A stretch of DNA of 64,000 bases from Roseateles sp. (GCA_015657635.1 JACDQM010000167.1:108200-172199), one strand, 5' to 3'; numbered from the stretch's first letter, positions 17,440 through 27,159 are shown. The notes: generated by a model not told the origin, from the letters alone. Translations and numbers: made by a program.

Positions 17440-17842
17440 CGCTCATCAGCAGGCGGGCGAACAGGCCCGCCGGATGGTGCGCCAAGGCCACCGACACCAT
17501 GAAGCCGAACACGGCCAGTGCAGCCACCAGGAAGGCCGCCTTGGCGCGGCGGGAGCGTGCACGTGTCAGCGCCAGCGAGCCCAGCGCGATATACAGCAGC
17601 AAGAGCGCCAGCTTGGCGCCGAGCCAGCTGTGCTGCAGAGGGTTCAGGCCGAGCCAGATCCACAGCGTCACGCCGGCCGTCAGCAGCAGCGAATCGATCA
17701 CCACACTGAGCCGCCGTGCCACCGCAGCCATGGGCCAGGCCGCGCCTGACAACACACCCAGCCCGCGCGCAGCGAACAGCGCGCCGCTGAGGCCGACCAG
17801 CACGAGATGCGCGTGCTTGGCCGTGAGGTAGAGCGAACTCAT
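17435..17842 (-). CDS. SirB2 family inner membrane protein
   Basis: The 135-residue protein has four hydrophobic segments and starts MSSLYLTAKHAHLVLVGLSG, the typical SirB2 start with the conserved K-H-x-H. The segment RRLSVVIDSLLLTAGVTL and the later GSLALTRARSRRAK are also family-like. SirB2 was named for an effect on Salmonella invasion genes, but in Burkholderiales it is a membrane protein of unknown function. Its TAG stop is the last triplet of the palindromic element next to it. Confidence 0.82.
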   Translation of the reverse strand: MSSLYLTAKHAHLVLVGLSGALFAARGLGVLSGAAWPMAAVARRLSVVIDSLLLTAGVTLWIWLGLNPLQHSWLGAKLALLLLYIALGSLALTRARSRRAKAAFLVAALAVFGFMVSVALAHHPAGLFARLLMSA

Positions 17843-17911
17843 GAGCGGGGCCGCAGGCTGTGGCTCAGACCGGCCTCAAGGCCGAAACGGGACTGGCTTC
17901 AAGCGCGGGGC

Positions 17912-18184
17912 TCAGGCCGCCGGTGCCTCGACGTAATAGGCCTCGACCTTGCCCTTCAGCTTGATCGTCAGCGGCTGGCCGCGGCGGTCCACCGCCTTGC
18001 CGGCCGGCACCTTGATCCAGCCTTCGCTGATGCAGTACTCCTCGACGTCCTTGCGCTCCTTGCCGTTGAAGCGGATGCCGATCTCGGCCTGCTGTTCCAT
18101 GATGGCCTTGCTGAAGTGCGGGCTGCGTGGATCGACGGACAGGTGGTCGGGCAGGGGGATGTTGTTGGCGTTGGACTCGGACAT
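17912..18184 (-). CDS. DUF3297 family protein
   Basis: The 90-residue product reads LPDHLSVDPRSPHFSKAI, then GIRFNGKERKDVEEYCISEG and DRRGQPLTIKLKGKVEAYY, the full DUF3297 pattern. This small, highly conserved cytosolic protein has no established function. Two ATGs are possible (18184 and 18196) and neither has a strong ribosome site; 18184 gives the length normal for the family. Confidence 0.85.
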   Translation of the reverse strand: MSESNANNIPLPDHLSVDPRSPHFSKAIMEQQAEIGIRFNGKERKDVEEYCISEGWIKVPAGKAVDRRGQPLTIKLKGKVEAYYVEAPAA

Positions 18185-18236
18185 GGGGTCTGGCATTTCT
18201 GTCGGTTGAGGGCTGCGATTCTCGCGCATGCGGCGT

Positions 18237-19529
18237 TTAGTTCGGCCGCGCCGCGCCGCGGCCCAGCAGCGCCCACAGCAGGATGGCGCCAAAGGTGGCG
18301 GTGCCGATGCCACCCAGCGTGAAGCCGCCGAACTTCAGCGTGTAGTCGCCGGTGCCCAGCACCAGCGTGATGGCCGCCACCACCAGATTGCGGTTGTCCG
18401 AGAAGTCCACCTTGTTGTCGACCCAGATCTTGGCGCCGGCCACTGCGATCAGGCCGAACACGACGATGGAGACGCCGCCCATCACCGCCAGCGGAATGGC
18501 CTGGATCAGCGCGCCGAACTTGGGGCTGAAGCCCAGCAGGATCGCGATCAGCGCCGCGATCACGAAGGTGGCGGTCGAGTAGATCTTGGTGGCCGCCATC
18601 ACGCCGATGTTCTCGGCATAGGTGGTCACGCCCGTGCCGCCGGCCGCACCCGAGACCATGGTGGCAACGCCATCGCCCACAAAGGCACGGCCGATCAGCG
18701 GGTCGAGATTGCGGCCCGTCATCGCGCTGACGGCCTTGATGTGGCCCAGGTTCTCGGCCACCAGGATCAGCGCCACCGGCGCGATCAGCAGCATGGCATT
18801 GCCGTCGAACACCGGCGCGGCAAAGCTGGGTGCGCCGAACCAGGCGGCGTTGGCCACGCCGCTCAGGTCGATCGGCTTGCCCAGGCCCAGGCCATTGGTC
18901 AGCAGTGCGTACACCAGGGCCGCCAGGATCAGGCCCACCAGGATCAGCAGGCGCTGCGTCATGCCGCGCGTGAACACCGCCACGCCAGCCACGCAGACGA
19001 AGGTGACGCCCTGCATCCAGGCGTCGAAGGCGGTGGGCGCCATGTTCTTGATCGGCACGCCGGCCAGGTTCAGGCCGATCACGGCCACCACAGCGCCGGT
19101 GACCACCGGCGGCATCAGCGCCTCGATCCAGCGCGTGCCGGTCAGCATCACCAGCACGCCGATCAGCGTGTAGAGCGCGCCGCAGGCAATGATGCCGCCC
19201 AGCGCCAGGCCCAGATTGGCATTGGCGCCCGAGCCGGCATAGCCGGTGGCGGCGATCACCACGCCGATGAAGGCGAAGCTCGAACCCAGATAGCTTGGCA
19301 CGCGGCCGCCCACCATCAGGAAGAAGATCAGCGTGCCGATGCCGCTCATCAGGATCGCCACGTTCGGGTTGAAGCCCATCAGGATGGGCGCCAGCACGGT
19401 GGCGCCGAACATCGCGATCACATGCTGCACGCCCATCGCGGCGGTCTGCGGCCAGGGCAGGCGCTCGTCGGGGGCGACCACGTCACCGGGGGTGGGGCGC
19501 ACTTCGCGCCAGCTGAACATCGAGCTCAT
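18237..19529 (-). CDS. NCS2 uracil/pyrimidine permease, RutG-like
   Basis: The 430-residue permease of the nucleobase:cation symporter-2 family has 12-14 hydrophobic segments. It shares long stretches with E. coli RutG: VVAPDERLPWPQTAAMGVQH, FGATVLAPILMGF, GGRVPSYLGSSFAFIGVVIA and LVAENLGHIKAVSAMTGRN, where the glutamate is the family's nucleobase-binding residue. It imports uracil or a related pyrimidine by proton symport. The ATG at 19529 follows AAGGAAG; a longer start at 19559 would overlap that ribosome site. No rut catabolic genes are adjacent. Confidence 0.9.
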   Translation of the reverse strand: MSSMFSWREVRPTPGDVVAPDERLPWPQTAAMGVQHVIAMFGATVLAPILMGFNPNVAILMSGIGTLIFFLMVGGRVPSYLGSSFAFIGVVIAATGYAGSGANANLGLALGGIIACGALYTLIGVLVMLTGTRWIEALMPPVVTGAVVAVIGLNLAGVPIKNMAPTAFDAWMQGVTFVCVAGVAVFTRGMTQRLLILVGLILAALVYALLTNGLGLGKPIDLSGVANAAWFGAPSFAAPVFDGNAMLLIAPVALILVAENLGHIKAVSAMTGRNLDPLIGRAFVGDGVATMVSGAAGGTGVTTYAENIGVMAATKIYSTATFVIAALIAILLGFSPKFGALIQAIPLAVMGGVSIVVFGLIAVAGAKIWVDNKVDFSDNRNLVVAAITLVLGTGDYTLKFGGFTLGGIGTATFGAILLWALLGRGAARPN

Positions 19530-19611
19530 GGATGGGCTTCCTTTTTGTAGGTATCGCAAGGGGGCTGCGGCGCCAGGCAGTGGCCGCGCTGGGGCGAGAG
19601 TCTAGGCCCTG

Positions 19612-22356
19612 TCAACGCGAGGGCAAAGGGCCGCTGCGGCGCGTCCAGAGCTTGCGCAGCTCCTCGGCCCACAGCACGCCGCTGGCCAGCAGCAGCAGCG
19701 ACAGCAGCACCTGCGGTGCCAAGGGCACGGTGTAGAACAGCGTGTTCATCGGCGCTGCGTAGAGCACCACCGCCTGCAGCAGCACGCTCAGGCTCAGCCC
19801 GCCCAGCAGCCAGGGGTTCTTCAGCAGGCCCAGCTGCAGTGCCGAGCGCGTGGCCGACTGGCAGTTCAGCACATTGAACCACTGGCACATCGCCATCAGG
19901 GTGAAGGTCTCGGTCTGCACCAGGGCCGCATCGATGCCGGCTGAGCTGCGCCAGGCGAACCAGCCGAAGCACACCGCCACCGCGCTGCCCGCCATCAGCG
20001 CCACGCGGCCGAGCATGGCGCGGTCCAGCAGCGGGTCGTCGCGCGGCACCGGCGTGCGACGCATCTCGTCGCCGTCGGGCGGGTCCATCACCAGGTTCAC
20101 CGTCAGCGTGCCTTCGGTGACGATGTTGATCCACAGGATCTGCACCGCCGCCAGCGGCAGCGGATAGCCGGCCAGCAGAGCCAGCAGCAGCAGCGCCACC
20201 TCATCGATCGAGGTGGCGAACAGATACAGGATCACCTTCTTCAGATTGCCGTAGACCACGCGGCCCTGCTCGACCGCGCCGACGATGGTGGCGAAGTTGT
20301 CGTCGGTGATGACGATCTTGGCCGCGCTCTTGGCCACCTCGGTGCCGGTGATGCCCATGGCCACGCCCACATCGGCGCGCGCCAGCGCGGGTGCATCGTT
20401 GACGCCGTCGCCGGTCATCGCCACCACCTCGCCACGCGCCTGCAGCGCCTCGACGATGCGCAGCTTCTGCGCCGGCTGCACCCGCGCAAACACCGCGATG
20501 CGTGGCAGCCGCTCATGCAGCTCGGCCTCGCCCATGCGCTCCAGCTCGACACCGTCCACCGCCTCGTCGCCGTCGCGGGCGATGCCCAGATCGCGCGCGA
20601 TCGCCAGGCCGGTGGCCTTGTGGTCGCCGGTCACCATCACCGGGCGGATGCCGGCGGCGCGGCAGTCGGCCACCGCCGGGCGCACCTCTTCGCGCGGCGG
20701 GTCGATCTGCCCCACCAGGCCCAGCAGCCGCGTGTGGCCCACCAGCGCATCGAAGCCCGCCTCGGCGTCCAGCGCTGCGTCCTCCACTGTCGCAAAGGCC
20801 AGCACGCGCAGCGCGCGGCCGGCCAGCTGCTCAGCCTGCTCGCGCGCCTGCTGCAGCAGCTCGGGCGCGCTGCCGGTGCACAGGCGCAGCACCGCCTCGG
20901 GGGCGCCCTTGATCATCACGCGGCGCGGCGTACCGTCCAGCCGGTGCCGCGTGGCCATCAGCTTGGTGTCGGAGTCGAAAGGCAGCTCGGCCTCGCGCGG
21001 CGCGGCCTGGCGCTGCGCCGCGATGTCCAGCCCGGCCTTGGCGGCCAGCACCAGCAGCGCGCCTTCGGTGGGGTCGCCCAGCACCGTCCAGCTGCCGCGC
21101 TCATCGTCCTCGGGCGGCAGCAGCTCGGCGTCATTGCACAGCAGCGCGGCCTGCAGCAGCGGCTGCAGCAGCGCATGCTCTGCGGCGTCGATGCGCGCAG
21201 CTGATGCGTCAGTGAAGCTGCCGCTGGGCGCATAGCCGATGCCCGACACCGCCAGCGTGCTGCCATCGGGCAGCCACAGCGCCACCACCGTCATCTCGTT
21301 GCGGGTCAGCGTGCCGGTCTTGTCGGTGCAGATTACCGTGGTGGAGCCCAGTGTTTCGACGGCCGAGAGCCGGCGGATGATGGCGCCGCGCCCCGCCATG
21401 CGCTGCATGCCCACCGCCAGCGCGATGGTCATCGCCACCGGCAGGCCCTCGGGCACCATCGACACCATCTGGCTGATCGCCACCATCAGCACCGCGCTGA
21501 GCGGCAGCTCGCGCCACAGGCCCAGCAGCAGCACCAGTACGAACAGGCCCAGCGCCGCCACCACCAGCGCGCGGCCGAAGCGCTCGATGCGCTGCTCCAG
21601 CGGCGTCTTCGGTTCCAGCGCACCCTCGGTCAGCCCGGCAATGCGGCCCACCTGGGTGTGCGCGCCGATGGCGCAGACCACGGCGCGCGCGCGGCCCGCG
21701 GTGATGTGCGTGCCGGAATAGACCATGCAGTGCCGGTCGGCCAGCGTGGCGGACTCGGGCACCGCCTGCACGGACTTGGACACCGGCACCGATTCGCCGG
21801 TCAGCGCCGCCTCGGCCACCTGCAGCTGCGCGGCCTCGATCAGCCGCGCATCGGCGCCCACCGCGTCGCCCGCCGCCAGCAGCAGGATGTCGCCCGGCAC
21901 CAACTCGCGCGCCTCGACGACTTGCTCGCCGCCCTCGCGCAGCACGCGCACGCGCAGGGCTGAGAGGCGCCGCAGCGCGGCCATCGAGCGCTCGGCCCGG
22001 CCTTCCTGAAAGCTGCCGACGGCCGCATTCACCAGCACCACCGCCAGGATCACCAGCGCGTCGCCCCGATGGCCCAGCGCCACCGCCAGGCCGGCCGCGA
22101 CGAAGAGGATGTAGATCAGCGGGCTCTTGAACTGCTGCACCACGGTGCGCCACAGCGGGCGCGGCGGTGCTTCCGGCAAGCGGTTCCAACCCTGCGTGGC
22201 ACGCGCGGCGGCAATGCCGGCGGCATCAAGGCCCTGGGCCGCATCGCTGCCGGTCTGGCGCAGCGCGGCCTCGGCGTTCAGCGCGTGCCAGTGCGGCGCA
22301 GCGCCACTGGCGGCCCTTGCTTCGATCATTTGCGGCCCTGGTGGATTGCTTGGCAT
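19612..22356 (-). CDS. Cation-transporting P-type ATPase (P2A Ca2+-ATPase-like)
   Basis: The 914-residue P-type ATPase has all expected motifs: actuator-domain TGES in ALTGESVPVSKS, ion-site motif PEGLPV in SMVPEGLPVAMTIALAVG, phosphorylated Asp345 in CTDKTGTLTRNEM, the nucleotide-domain KGAPE and the hinge GDGVNDAPALARADVG. About ten membrane segments are present. PEGLPV and the overall length place it in the type II (Ca2+, or Na+/K+-like) class rather than heavy-metal pumps, and no CxxC metal domain is present. A downstream ATG at 22329 is an alternative start. The regulator and substrate are not evident from the neighbours. Confidence 0.9.
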   Translation of the reverse strand: MPSNPPGPQMIEARAASGAAPHWHALNAEAALRQTGSDAAQGLDAAGIAAARATQGWNRLPEAPPRPLWRTVVQQFKSPLIYILFVAAGLAVALGHRGDALVILAVVLVNAAVGSFQEGRAERSMAALRRLSALRVRVLREGGEQVVEARELVPGDILLLAAGDAVGADARLIEAAQLQVAEAALTGESVPVSKSVQAVPESATLADRHCMVYSGTHITAGRARAVVCAIGAHTQVGRIAGLTEGALEPKTPLEQRIERFGRALVVAALGLFVLVLLLGLWRELPLSAVLMVAISQMVSMVPEGLPVAMTIALAVGMQRMAGRGAIIRRLSAVETLGSTTVICTDKTGTLTRNEMTVVALWLPDGSTLAVSGIGYAPSGSFTDASAARIDAAEHALLQPLLQAALLCNDAELLPPEDDERGSWTVLGDPTEGALLVLAAKAGLDIAAQRQAAPREAELPFDSDTKLMATRHRLDGTPRRVMIKGAPEAVLRLCTGSAPELLQQAREQAEQLAGRALRVLAFATVEDAALDAEAGFDALVGHTRLLGLVGQIDPPREEVRPAVADCRAAGIRPVMVTGDHKATGLAIARDLGIARDGDEAVDGVELERMGEAELHERLPRIAVFARVQPAQKLRIVEALQARGEVVAMTGDGVNDAPALARADVGVAMGITGTEVAKSAAKIVITDDNFATIVGAVEQGRVVYGNLKKVILYLFATSIDEVALLLLALLAGYPLPLAAVQILWINIVTEGTLTVNLVMDPPDGDEMRRTPVPRDDPLLDRAMLGRVALMAGSAVAVCFGWFAWRSSAGIDAALVQTETFTLMAMCQWFNVLNCQSATRSALQLGLLKNPWLLGGLSLSVLLQAVVLYAAPMNTLFYTVPLAPQVLLSLLLLASGVLWAEELRKLWTRRSGPLPSR

Positions 22357-22416
22357 CGGCGTCCATCATCGCCCAGGCTGTCGCTGCCGGCTTTGCGCGA
22401 GCGCAGCGCCTGAGCG

Positions 22417-24273
22417 TCAGCCGCCGGGCGCCCCGCGCAGCAGCGTTGCCAGCCCGGTGCTCAGGCCAGGCAGCAGCGCGATCAGCAGCGTGCCCACGAA
22501 GATCGCCAACATGGCCGGCAGCACCGCGCGAGCCACATAGCGGATCGACTTGCCGAACATCGCGGCGGCAAAGTAGATGTTCATGCCGGCCGGCGGGCAC
22601 AGAAAGCCCACCTCCATCGCAGCCAGGAAGATGATGCCGAAGTGCACCGGGTCGATGCCGTAGGCGAGCGCCAGCGGCAGCAGCAGCGGCACCAGCACCG
22701 CAAGGGCGGCAAAGATTTCCATCAGCGCCGCGGCGGCGAACAGGAACACGCACAGCGCCAGCAGGAACAGGTATTTGTTGGGAATCGCGCCCTGCACCCA
22801 TTCCACCGCCAGGTCCGGAATGCCGGCATCCACCAGGAAGTTGGTCAGCGCCAGCGCCATGCCCAGGATCAGCATCACGCCGCCGATCAGCTGCGCGCAC
22901 TCGGACAGGCAGCGCGCGAGCAGGCGCCAGCCCAGCTCGCGGTGCGCCAGCGCCTGCGTCAGCAGCGCATAGGCGGCTGTGAGCGCGGCGCTCTCGGTGG
23001 GCGTGGCCAGGCCGCTGGCCAGCGAGCCGATCGCCACCACCGGGGCCAGGATCTCCCACTTGGCGGTCCAGGCCGCCGCCATCGCCTGGCGCGCATTCGG
23101 CCGGCTTGCTGGGGCGGCCGTGGCGCTGCCACCACCACGCAAGAAGCCGCCAAACAGCAGCAGGCAGGCCACCATCACCAGCGCCGGCACCAGGCCGGCC
23201 AGGAACATGTCCATGATGGGCACGCGGGCGATCACCGCATACATGATCAGCGGCACCGAAGGCGCCAGCAGCACGCCCAAGGCGCTGGCGCTGGTCACCA
23301 GGCCGATGCCGCGCTGCTCGGGATAGCCGGCATTGCGCAGCAGCGGCAGCAGCAGGCCACCCAGGGCCAGAATCGTCACGCCGCTGCCGCCGGTGAAAGC
23401 GGTGAAGGCCGAGCACAGCACGGCTGCTGCCAGCACCGTGCCGCGCGCGCCGCCGCCGAACAGCGCCACGAACAGCGTGCCCAGGCGCTGCGCCGCCCCC
23501 GTGCGAGCCATCACCAAGCCGGCCAGCGTGAACAGCGGCAGCGCCGGCAGCGAAGGGTTGACGGTGATCTGGTAGTGCGACAGCGCGATCGAAGCCAGCG
23601 GCAGCCCGTCGCTCCAGAACAGCGCCAGCGCCAGTCCTCCCAGCACCGCAAACACCGGAGCACCCGCCAGCAGCGCCAGCAGCAGCAAGGCCAGCGCCGG
23701 CCACAGCAGGCCGCCCTGGCCATCGCCTGCGGCGGCCAGCAGCCAGCCGCTCAGCGGCAGCGTCAGGCCCAGCGCGAGGCGTGCCAGCAGGCCCGGCGCG
23801 CAGCGCAGGCCCAGCTTGAAGCCCAGCAGTGCAAAGCCCAGCGGCATGCCGGCCTGCACCCACCACACCGGCAGACCGTAGGCCAGTGTCTGGGCGCCCT
23901 CGATCTCGCTGGCCACAAAGCGCCAGCTGGCCAGCGCCAGCATGCCGCACAGCAGCGCGGCGCTGCCCTTGGCGAAGGCCTGCACCAGGGCCCGGCTGCG
24001 CTCGCTGCCGCGTTGGCTCAGGCTGCTGCCCAGCGTGCTGAGGTGGCCATGGCGCTCGGCCGCCACCGCGCCGAACATCGCCAGCAGCAAGCCCAGGTGC
24101 TGCACCAGCACCGAAGCGTTCTCGATGCCGCGGCCCATCAGCGGGCGCAGCGCGATCTCGGCCAGCGGCAGCAGCACCATCAGCGCCAGCGCCACCGAGG
24201 CGAGGCCTTCGTCGAAGCGCGGCAGCCAGCGGGTCAGCCCGCCAGCTACGGGCACCGCGGCTTGTTCAGCCAT
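22417..24273 (-). CDS. TRAP transporter fused small/large permease (DctQM)
   Basis: The 618-residue membrane protein fuses a DctQ-like N-terminal four-helix part (about residues 20-165) to a DctM-like large permease (about 190-618). The large part contains PLFTLAGLVMARTGAAQRLG, GGSGVTILALGG and ESAALTAAYALL, typical of DctM. It forms the Na+-coupled importer that takes ligand from the DctP protein encoded just upstream (stop and start 6 bases apart). The ATG at 24273 follows AAGGGG; a GTG at 24279 is possible. The ligand is probably an organic acid. Confidence 0.9.
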   Translation of the reverse strand: MAEQAAVPVAGGLTRWLPRFDEGLASVALALMVLLPLAEIALRPLMGRGIENASVLVQHLGLLLAMFGAVAAERHGHLSTLGSSLSQRGSERSRALVQAFAKGSAALLCGMLALASWRFVASEIEGAQTLAYGLPVWWVQAGMPLGFALLGFKLGLRCAPGLLARLALGLTLPLSGWLLAAAGDGQGGLLWPALALLLLALLAGAPVFAVLGGLALALFWSDGLPLASIALSHYQITVNPSLPALPLFTLAGLVMARTGAAQRLGTLFVALFGGGARGTVLAAAVLCSAFTAFTGGSGVTILALGGLLLPLLRNAGYPEQRGIGLVTSASALGVLLAPSVPLIMYAVIARVPIMDMFLAGLVPALVMVACLLLFGGFLRGGGSATAAPASRPNARQAMAAAWTAKWEILAPVVAIGSLASGLATPTESAALTAAYALLTQALAHRELGWRLLARCLSECAQLIGGVMLILGMALALTNFLVDAGIPDLAVEWVQGAIPNKYLFLLALCVFLFAAAALMEIFAALAVLVPLLLPLALAYGIDPVHFGIIFLAAMEVGFLCPPAGMNIYFAAAMFGKSIRYVARAVLPAMLAIFVGTLLIALLPGLSTGLATLLRGAPGG

Positions 24274-24279
24274 GCTCAC

Positions 24280-25302
24280 TCACTGCCCCTTGCTGGCGCG
24301 GTAGGTCTTCAGATGCATGAAGACTTCGTCAAAGGTGTCGGCTGGCACCATGCTGCCGCGGATGCGCGGATACAGGCGCTCGGCCAGTTCGTTCCATTCG
24401 CGCATCTGCTCGGCCGAGGGCTTGTTCACCTTCAGGCCGCGCTTCTTCATGGCCTCCACCGCCTCGTCCACTTCCTTGCGGGCCTGCTGGCGCATCACCA
24501 CGCCAGCCTTCTCGCCGCTGCTCTTCAGCGACTGCTGGGCGGCGGGCGACATTGCATCCCAGGCCTTCTTGGTGACCACCAGCGCGCCGACGATGGGCGC
24601 CCAATTGATGTCCAGCATATTGCTGGCGGTGTCGTAGACCTGGCTGGCCAGCGCGAAGTACGGCGTCGACGGCACCACATTGATCATGCCGGTCTGCATC
24701 GCGGGCAGGATGTCGGCCGTCTCCAGCGGCACCGGCGTGTAGCCCAGGCTCTTCATGATGGCCTGCTGCTCAGGCTCCGAGCCCCAGGCGAAGAACTTCA
24801 TGCGCTTGAAGTCATCCGGCCGCAGCGCCGGCTCTTTGGAGAAGAAGCGCACCCAGCCCGCATCGCCCCAGGCCACCACCACGAAGCCGCGCTCCAGAAA
24901 GCGCTTCTCCATGGCCGGGCGCATCTTCTCGCGCACATGGTCCACTTCGTCCCAGTTGCGGAACAGCAGCGGCAGGTTCTGCAGCGCGGCCACCGTGGGC
25001 TCGATCTCGCGCAGCCCCACCACCGACATCAGCGCGCCCTGCAGCTGGCCGATGCGCATGCGCCGCGCCAGCTCGGCCTCGCCGCCCTGGCTGCCATCGG
25101 TGAACACCACAAAGCGCGCATTGCCGCCCTGCGCAGCGCGCCAGCTCTCGCCCATCTCCATCAGCTGTTGGTGGTATTGCGAGTTCTTCGGCACCAGGCT
25201 GCCGATGCGCAGCTGCACCGGCGCCTGCGCCCAGGCGCTGCCGGCGGTGGACATCAAGGCCAGCAGCAGGGCTGCGGCGTGGCGGCGGTGGAGTCTTGTC
25301 AT
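24280..25302 (-). CDS. TRAP transporter substrate-binding protein DctP
   Basis: The 340-residue periplasmic protein has a signal peptide (HRRHAAALLLALMSTAGSAWA) and the DctP fold: LRIGSLVPKNSQYHQQL, GGEAELARRMRIGQLQGALM, and W-G-D-A-G-W-V-R-F-F near the middle, with the conserved ligand-carboxylate arginine. It delivers a carboxylate to the fused DctQM downstream. The upstream TatT-like gene suggests a TAXI/TatPT-type arrangement in which a TPR trimer docks on the binding protein. The start at ATG 25302 gives a clean signal peptide; a TTG at 25317 is alternative. Confidence 0.9.
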   Translation of the reverse strand: MTRLHRRHAAALLLALMSTAGSAWAQAPVQLRIGSLVPKNSQYHQQLMEMGESWRAAQGGNARFVVFTDGSQGGEAELARRMRIGQLQGALMSVVGLREIEPTVAALQNLPLLFRNWDEVDHVREKMRPAMEKRFLERGFVVVAWGDAGWVRFFSKEPALRPDDFKRMKFFAWGSEPEQQAIMKSLGYTPVPLETADILPAMQTGMINVVPSTPYFALASQVYDTASNMLDINWAPIVGALVVTKKAWDAMSPAAQQSLKSSGEKAGVVMRQQARKEVDEAVEAMKKRGLKVNKPSAEQMREWNELAERLYPRIRGSMVPADTFDEVFMHLKTYRASKGQ

Positions 25303-25357
25303 CGTGGGGTGCGTCAAAGAAACGTAGAAGGCGAGGGGGCAGGGGGGTTGCGTGGCC

Positions 25358-26235
25358 TCAGAACAGATCGTCAGCCGTGTCGAGCAGCCATTGCGCGCGC
25401 TGGCGCATCACCTGGTTGCCCAGGCTCTGCCCCGGCACGGCCAGCGCCTGGCGCAGCAGCGCCTCGAAGGCGGGGCGATCACCGGAGGGCAGGGCCAGCG
25501 CCTCGGCCTTGCCCACCAGGGCGCCGGCATTGCGGCCCTTGCCGGCGGCCAGGGCCTGATCAAACAGCGCTTCGGCGCGGCGTGCGCTGCCGCCGGGGCG
25601 CGAGGCTTCCAGCGTGCCCAGCAGCGCGGCCACTGCGCCGTCGCCATGCGCAGGCTGCGTGGCCCAGGCCCGCTCGGCCAGGCGCAGTGCCAGCGGCAGA
25701 TCGGCCACCGCCTCGGGGCTGTCTTTGGACAGCGCGATATAGGCGCCCCACGAAGCCGCGGCCCAGTAAGCCACGCCCACCTGTTCAGGCGGCAAGGGCG
25801 GCAGCGGCTGCGCCGCCGGCTGCTGCAAAGACTTCAGAAGATTGCCGCCGTGGTGCTGCTCCAGCGCCGCCATCGCGTGGCGATGGGCGCGCAGATACAG
25901 GCGCGCGGCACGCTGGCGCAGCGCTTGCGCGCGCGCGCATCGCGGCTCTCCAGGCGCTCGGCCTCGAAGGCCACAAAGGCATAGCCATATTGCGTGAAGC
26001 CGCCCGCCACTGATTCGGCCAGCGCCAGATGGCCCGGCGTCTGGCGCAGCAGCGATTCCGACAGCTTCAGATAGAAGGCGCCAGCCTCGCGAGCCAGCAC
26101 CAGGTCTTCCTCTTCGGCCTGCCCCTGGCTGGCCAGCTCATCCGCCACGCTGCGCACGAGCATCAGCCGCGGCGAGCAGGCGCTGAGCAGGCTTGCCAGC
26201 AGCAGCAAGGCGAGAAGTCGAGAGGGCAGCATCAT
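25358..26235 (-). pseudogene. TatT-like TRAP-associated TPR lipoprotein, frameshifted
   Basis: A lipoprotein signal starts at 26235 (MMLPSRLLALLLLASLLSAC, lipobox LSAC). The first frame reads through residue about 100 (FVAFEAERLESRDARAR) and then derails. The homologous continuation, ALRQRAARLYLRAHRHAMAAL to the stop at 25358, lies in another frame. The switch is at (GC)6, 25927-25938; one extra base, or one fewer GC unit, restores a single protein of about 290 residues. Helical repeats such as AVADLPLALRLAERAWA fit the TatT component that partners TRAP binding proteins. It is directly upstream of dctP. Sequencing error, slippage-based switching or true decay are all possible. Confidence 0.72.
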
Positions 26236-26472
26236 GCGGGGATGACGAGAAAGACAGCGGGGCGGCGCAAGAACGAACAAAAACAACAACAGCAGCCGCG
26301 GGCAGTCTAGGCAGGCTTGATGAAGAAGCTGTGACGCTGTCACACACCGCGCCATCGGCTGTCACAGGCGCGTCGCAATCGGCGCGAGATGTGTCGGTTT
26401 GTCATCTGCGCTGCCGATACTTGGCGGCACATCACAGCACCACATCACCCAGCCCTACCGACCGAGGCCCCA

Positions 26473-27159
26473 TTGAGCAGCGAAAGCAGCAGCCGTTCTT
26501 CCAGCGCGCAGCAGGCGCACGAGCCTCTGCCGCCATGCCAGCGCCTGCGCCAGGCCGCTGCAGGGCTGGGCGCCGGGCCGGTGACGCTGGCTCAGCTAGC
26601 CGCGCTGCAAGGGCCGGCCGCGCTGGGCTCGCTGCTGGTACTGCTGGCCGCGCCCTGCGTGCTGCCTGTGCCCGGTGTGGGCAATGTGATGGGCCTGGCG
26701 CTGATGATGCTGGCCCTGCCGATGTGGCGGGGCGAGCGCATCGGCGCCTTGCCTGCCGGCGTTGCCGGCTTTCAGATGCCGGCCCGCTGGGCGCGCCGTG
26801 CGCTGCTGCTGATGGCGGGGCTCTATGCGCTGGCCGACCGCATCACGCGCGGCCGGCGCCAACGGCCACGTGGCGCGGTGCCGCAGCCAGCACAGCATTC
26901 GGGGCCGCGCCCCTGGCTGGCCACCCATGTGGCCCTGATGGGCGGGCTGATCTTTCTGCCGCTGCCGCTGGGCAATGTGCTGCCGGCGCTCAGCCTAGCG
27001 CTGCTGGGCCTGGCTCTGGCCTTGCATGACCGGTTGTTGATGACTGGCGCGCTAGGCGCCGGCCTGCTGGCCTGGGCCTACACCGCGGCACTGGGTCTGG
27101 CGGTCTGGGCCTGGGGGCTGGCGCCGGTGCTGAACTACCTCGGCCTCTCGGCCGCCTGA
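26473..27159 (+). CDS. ExoD family membrane protein
   Basis: The 228-residue protein matches ExoD (exopolysaccharide synthesis) in pattern: ALGSLLVLLAAPCVLPVPGVGNVMGLALMML, then MWRGE, RWARRALLLMAGLYALADR and a C-terminal pair of hydrophobic helices. ExoD affects exopolysaccharide production and alkaline tolerance in rhizobia; its biochemical role is unsettled. A TTG start at 26473 preceded by GAGG is the best choice, since the region before it (frame open from 26389) is not protein-like. Its 3' end overlaps the convergent DUF3820 gene by 25 bases. Confidence 0.78.
   Translation: MSSESSSRSSSAQQAHEPLPPCQRLRQAAAGLGAGPVTLAQLAALQGPAALGSLLVLLAAPCVLPVPGVGNVMGLALMMLALPMWRGERIGALPAGVAGFQMPARWARRALLLMAGLYALADRITRGRRQRPRGAVPQPAQHSGPRPWLATHVALMGGLIFLPLPLGNVLPALSLALLGLALALHDRLLMTGALGAGLLAWAYTAALGLAVWAWGLAPVLNYLGLSAA

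Noticed and set aside
22642..26013. Very long open frame (over 1100 codons) opposite the TRAP genes
   Set aside because: It is glutamine/histidine/arginine-rich low-complexity sequence antisense to well-supported dctQM and dctP; such frames arise from high GC and codon bias.
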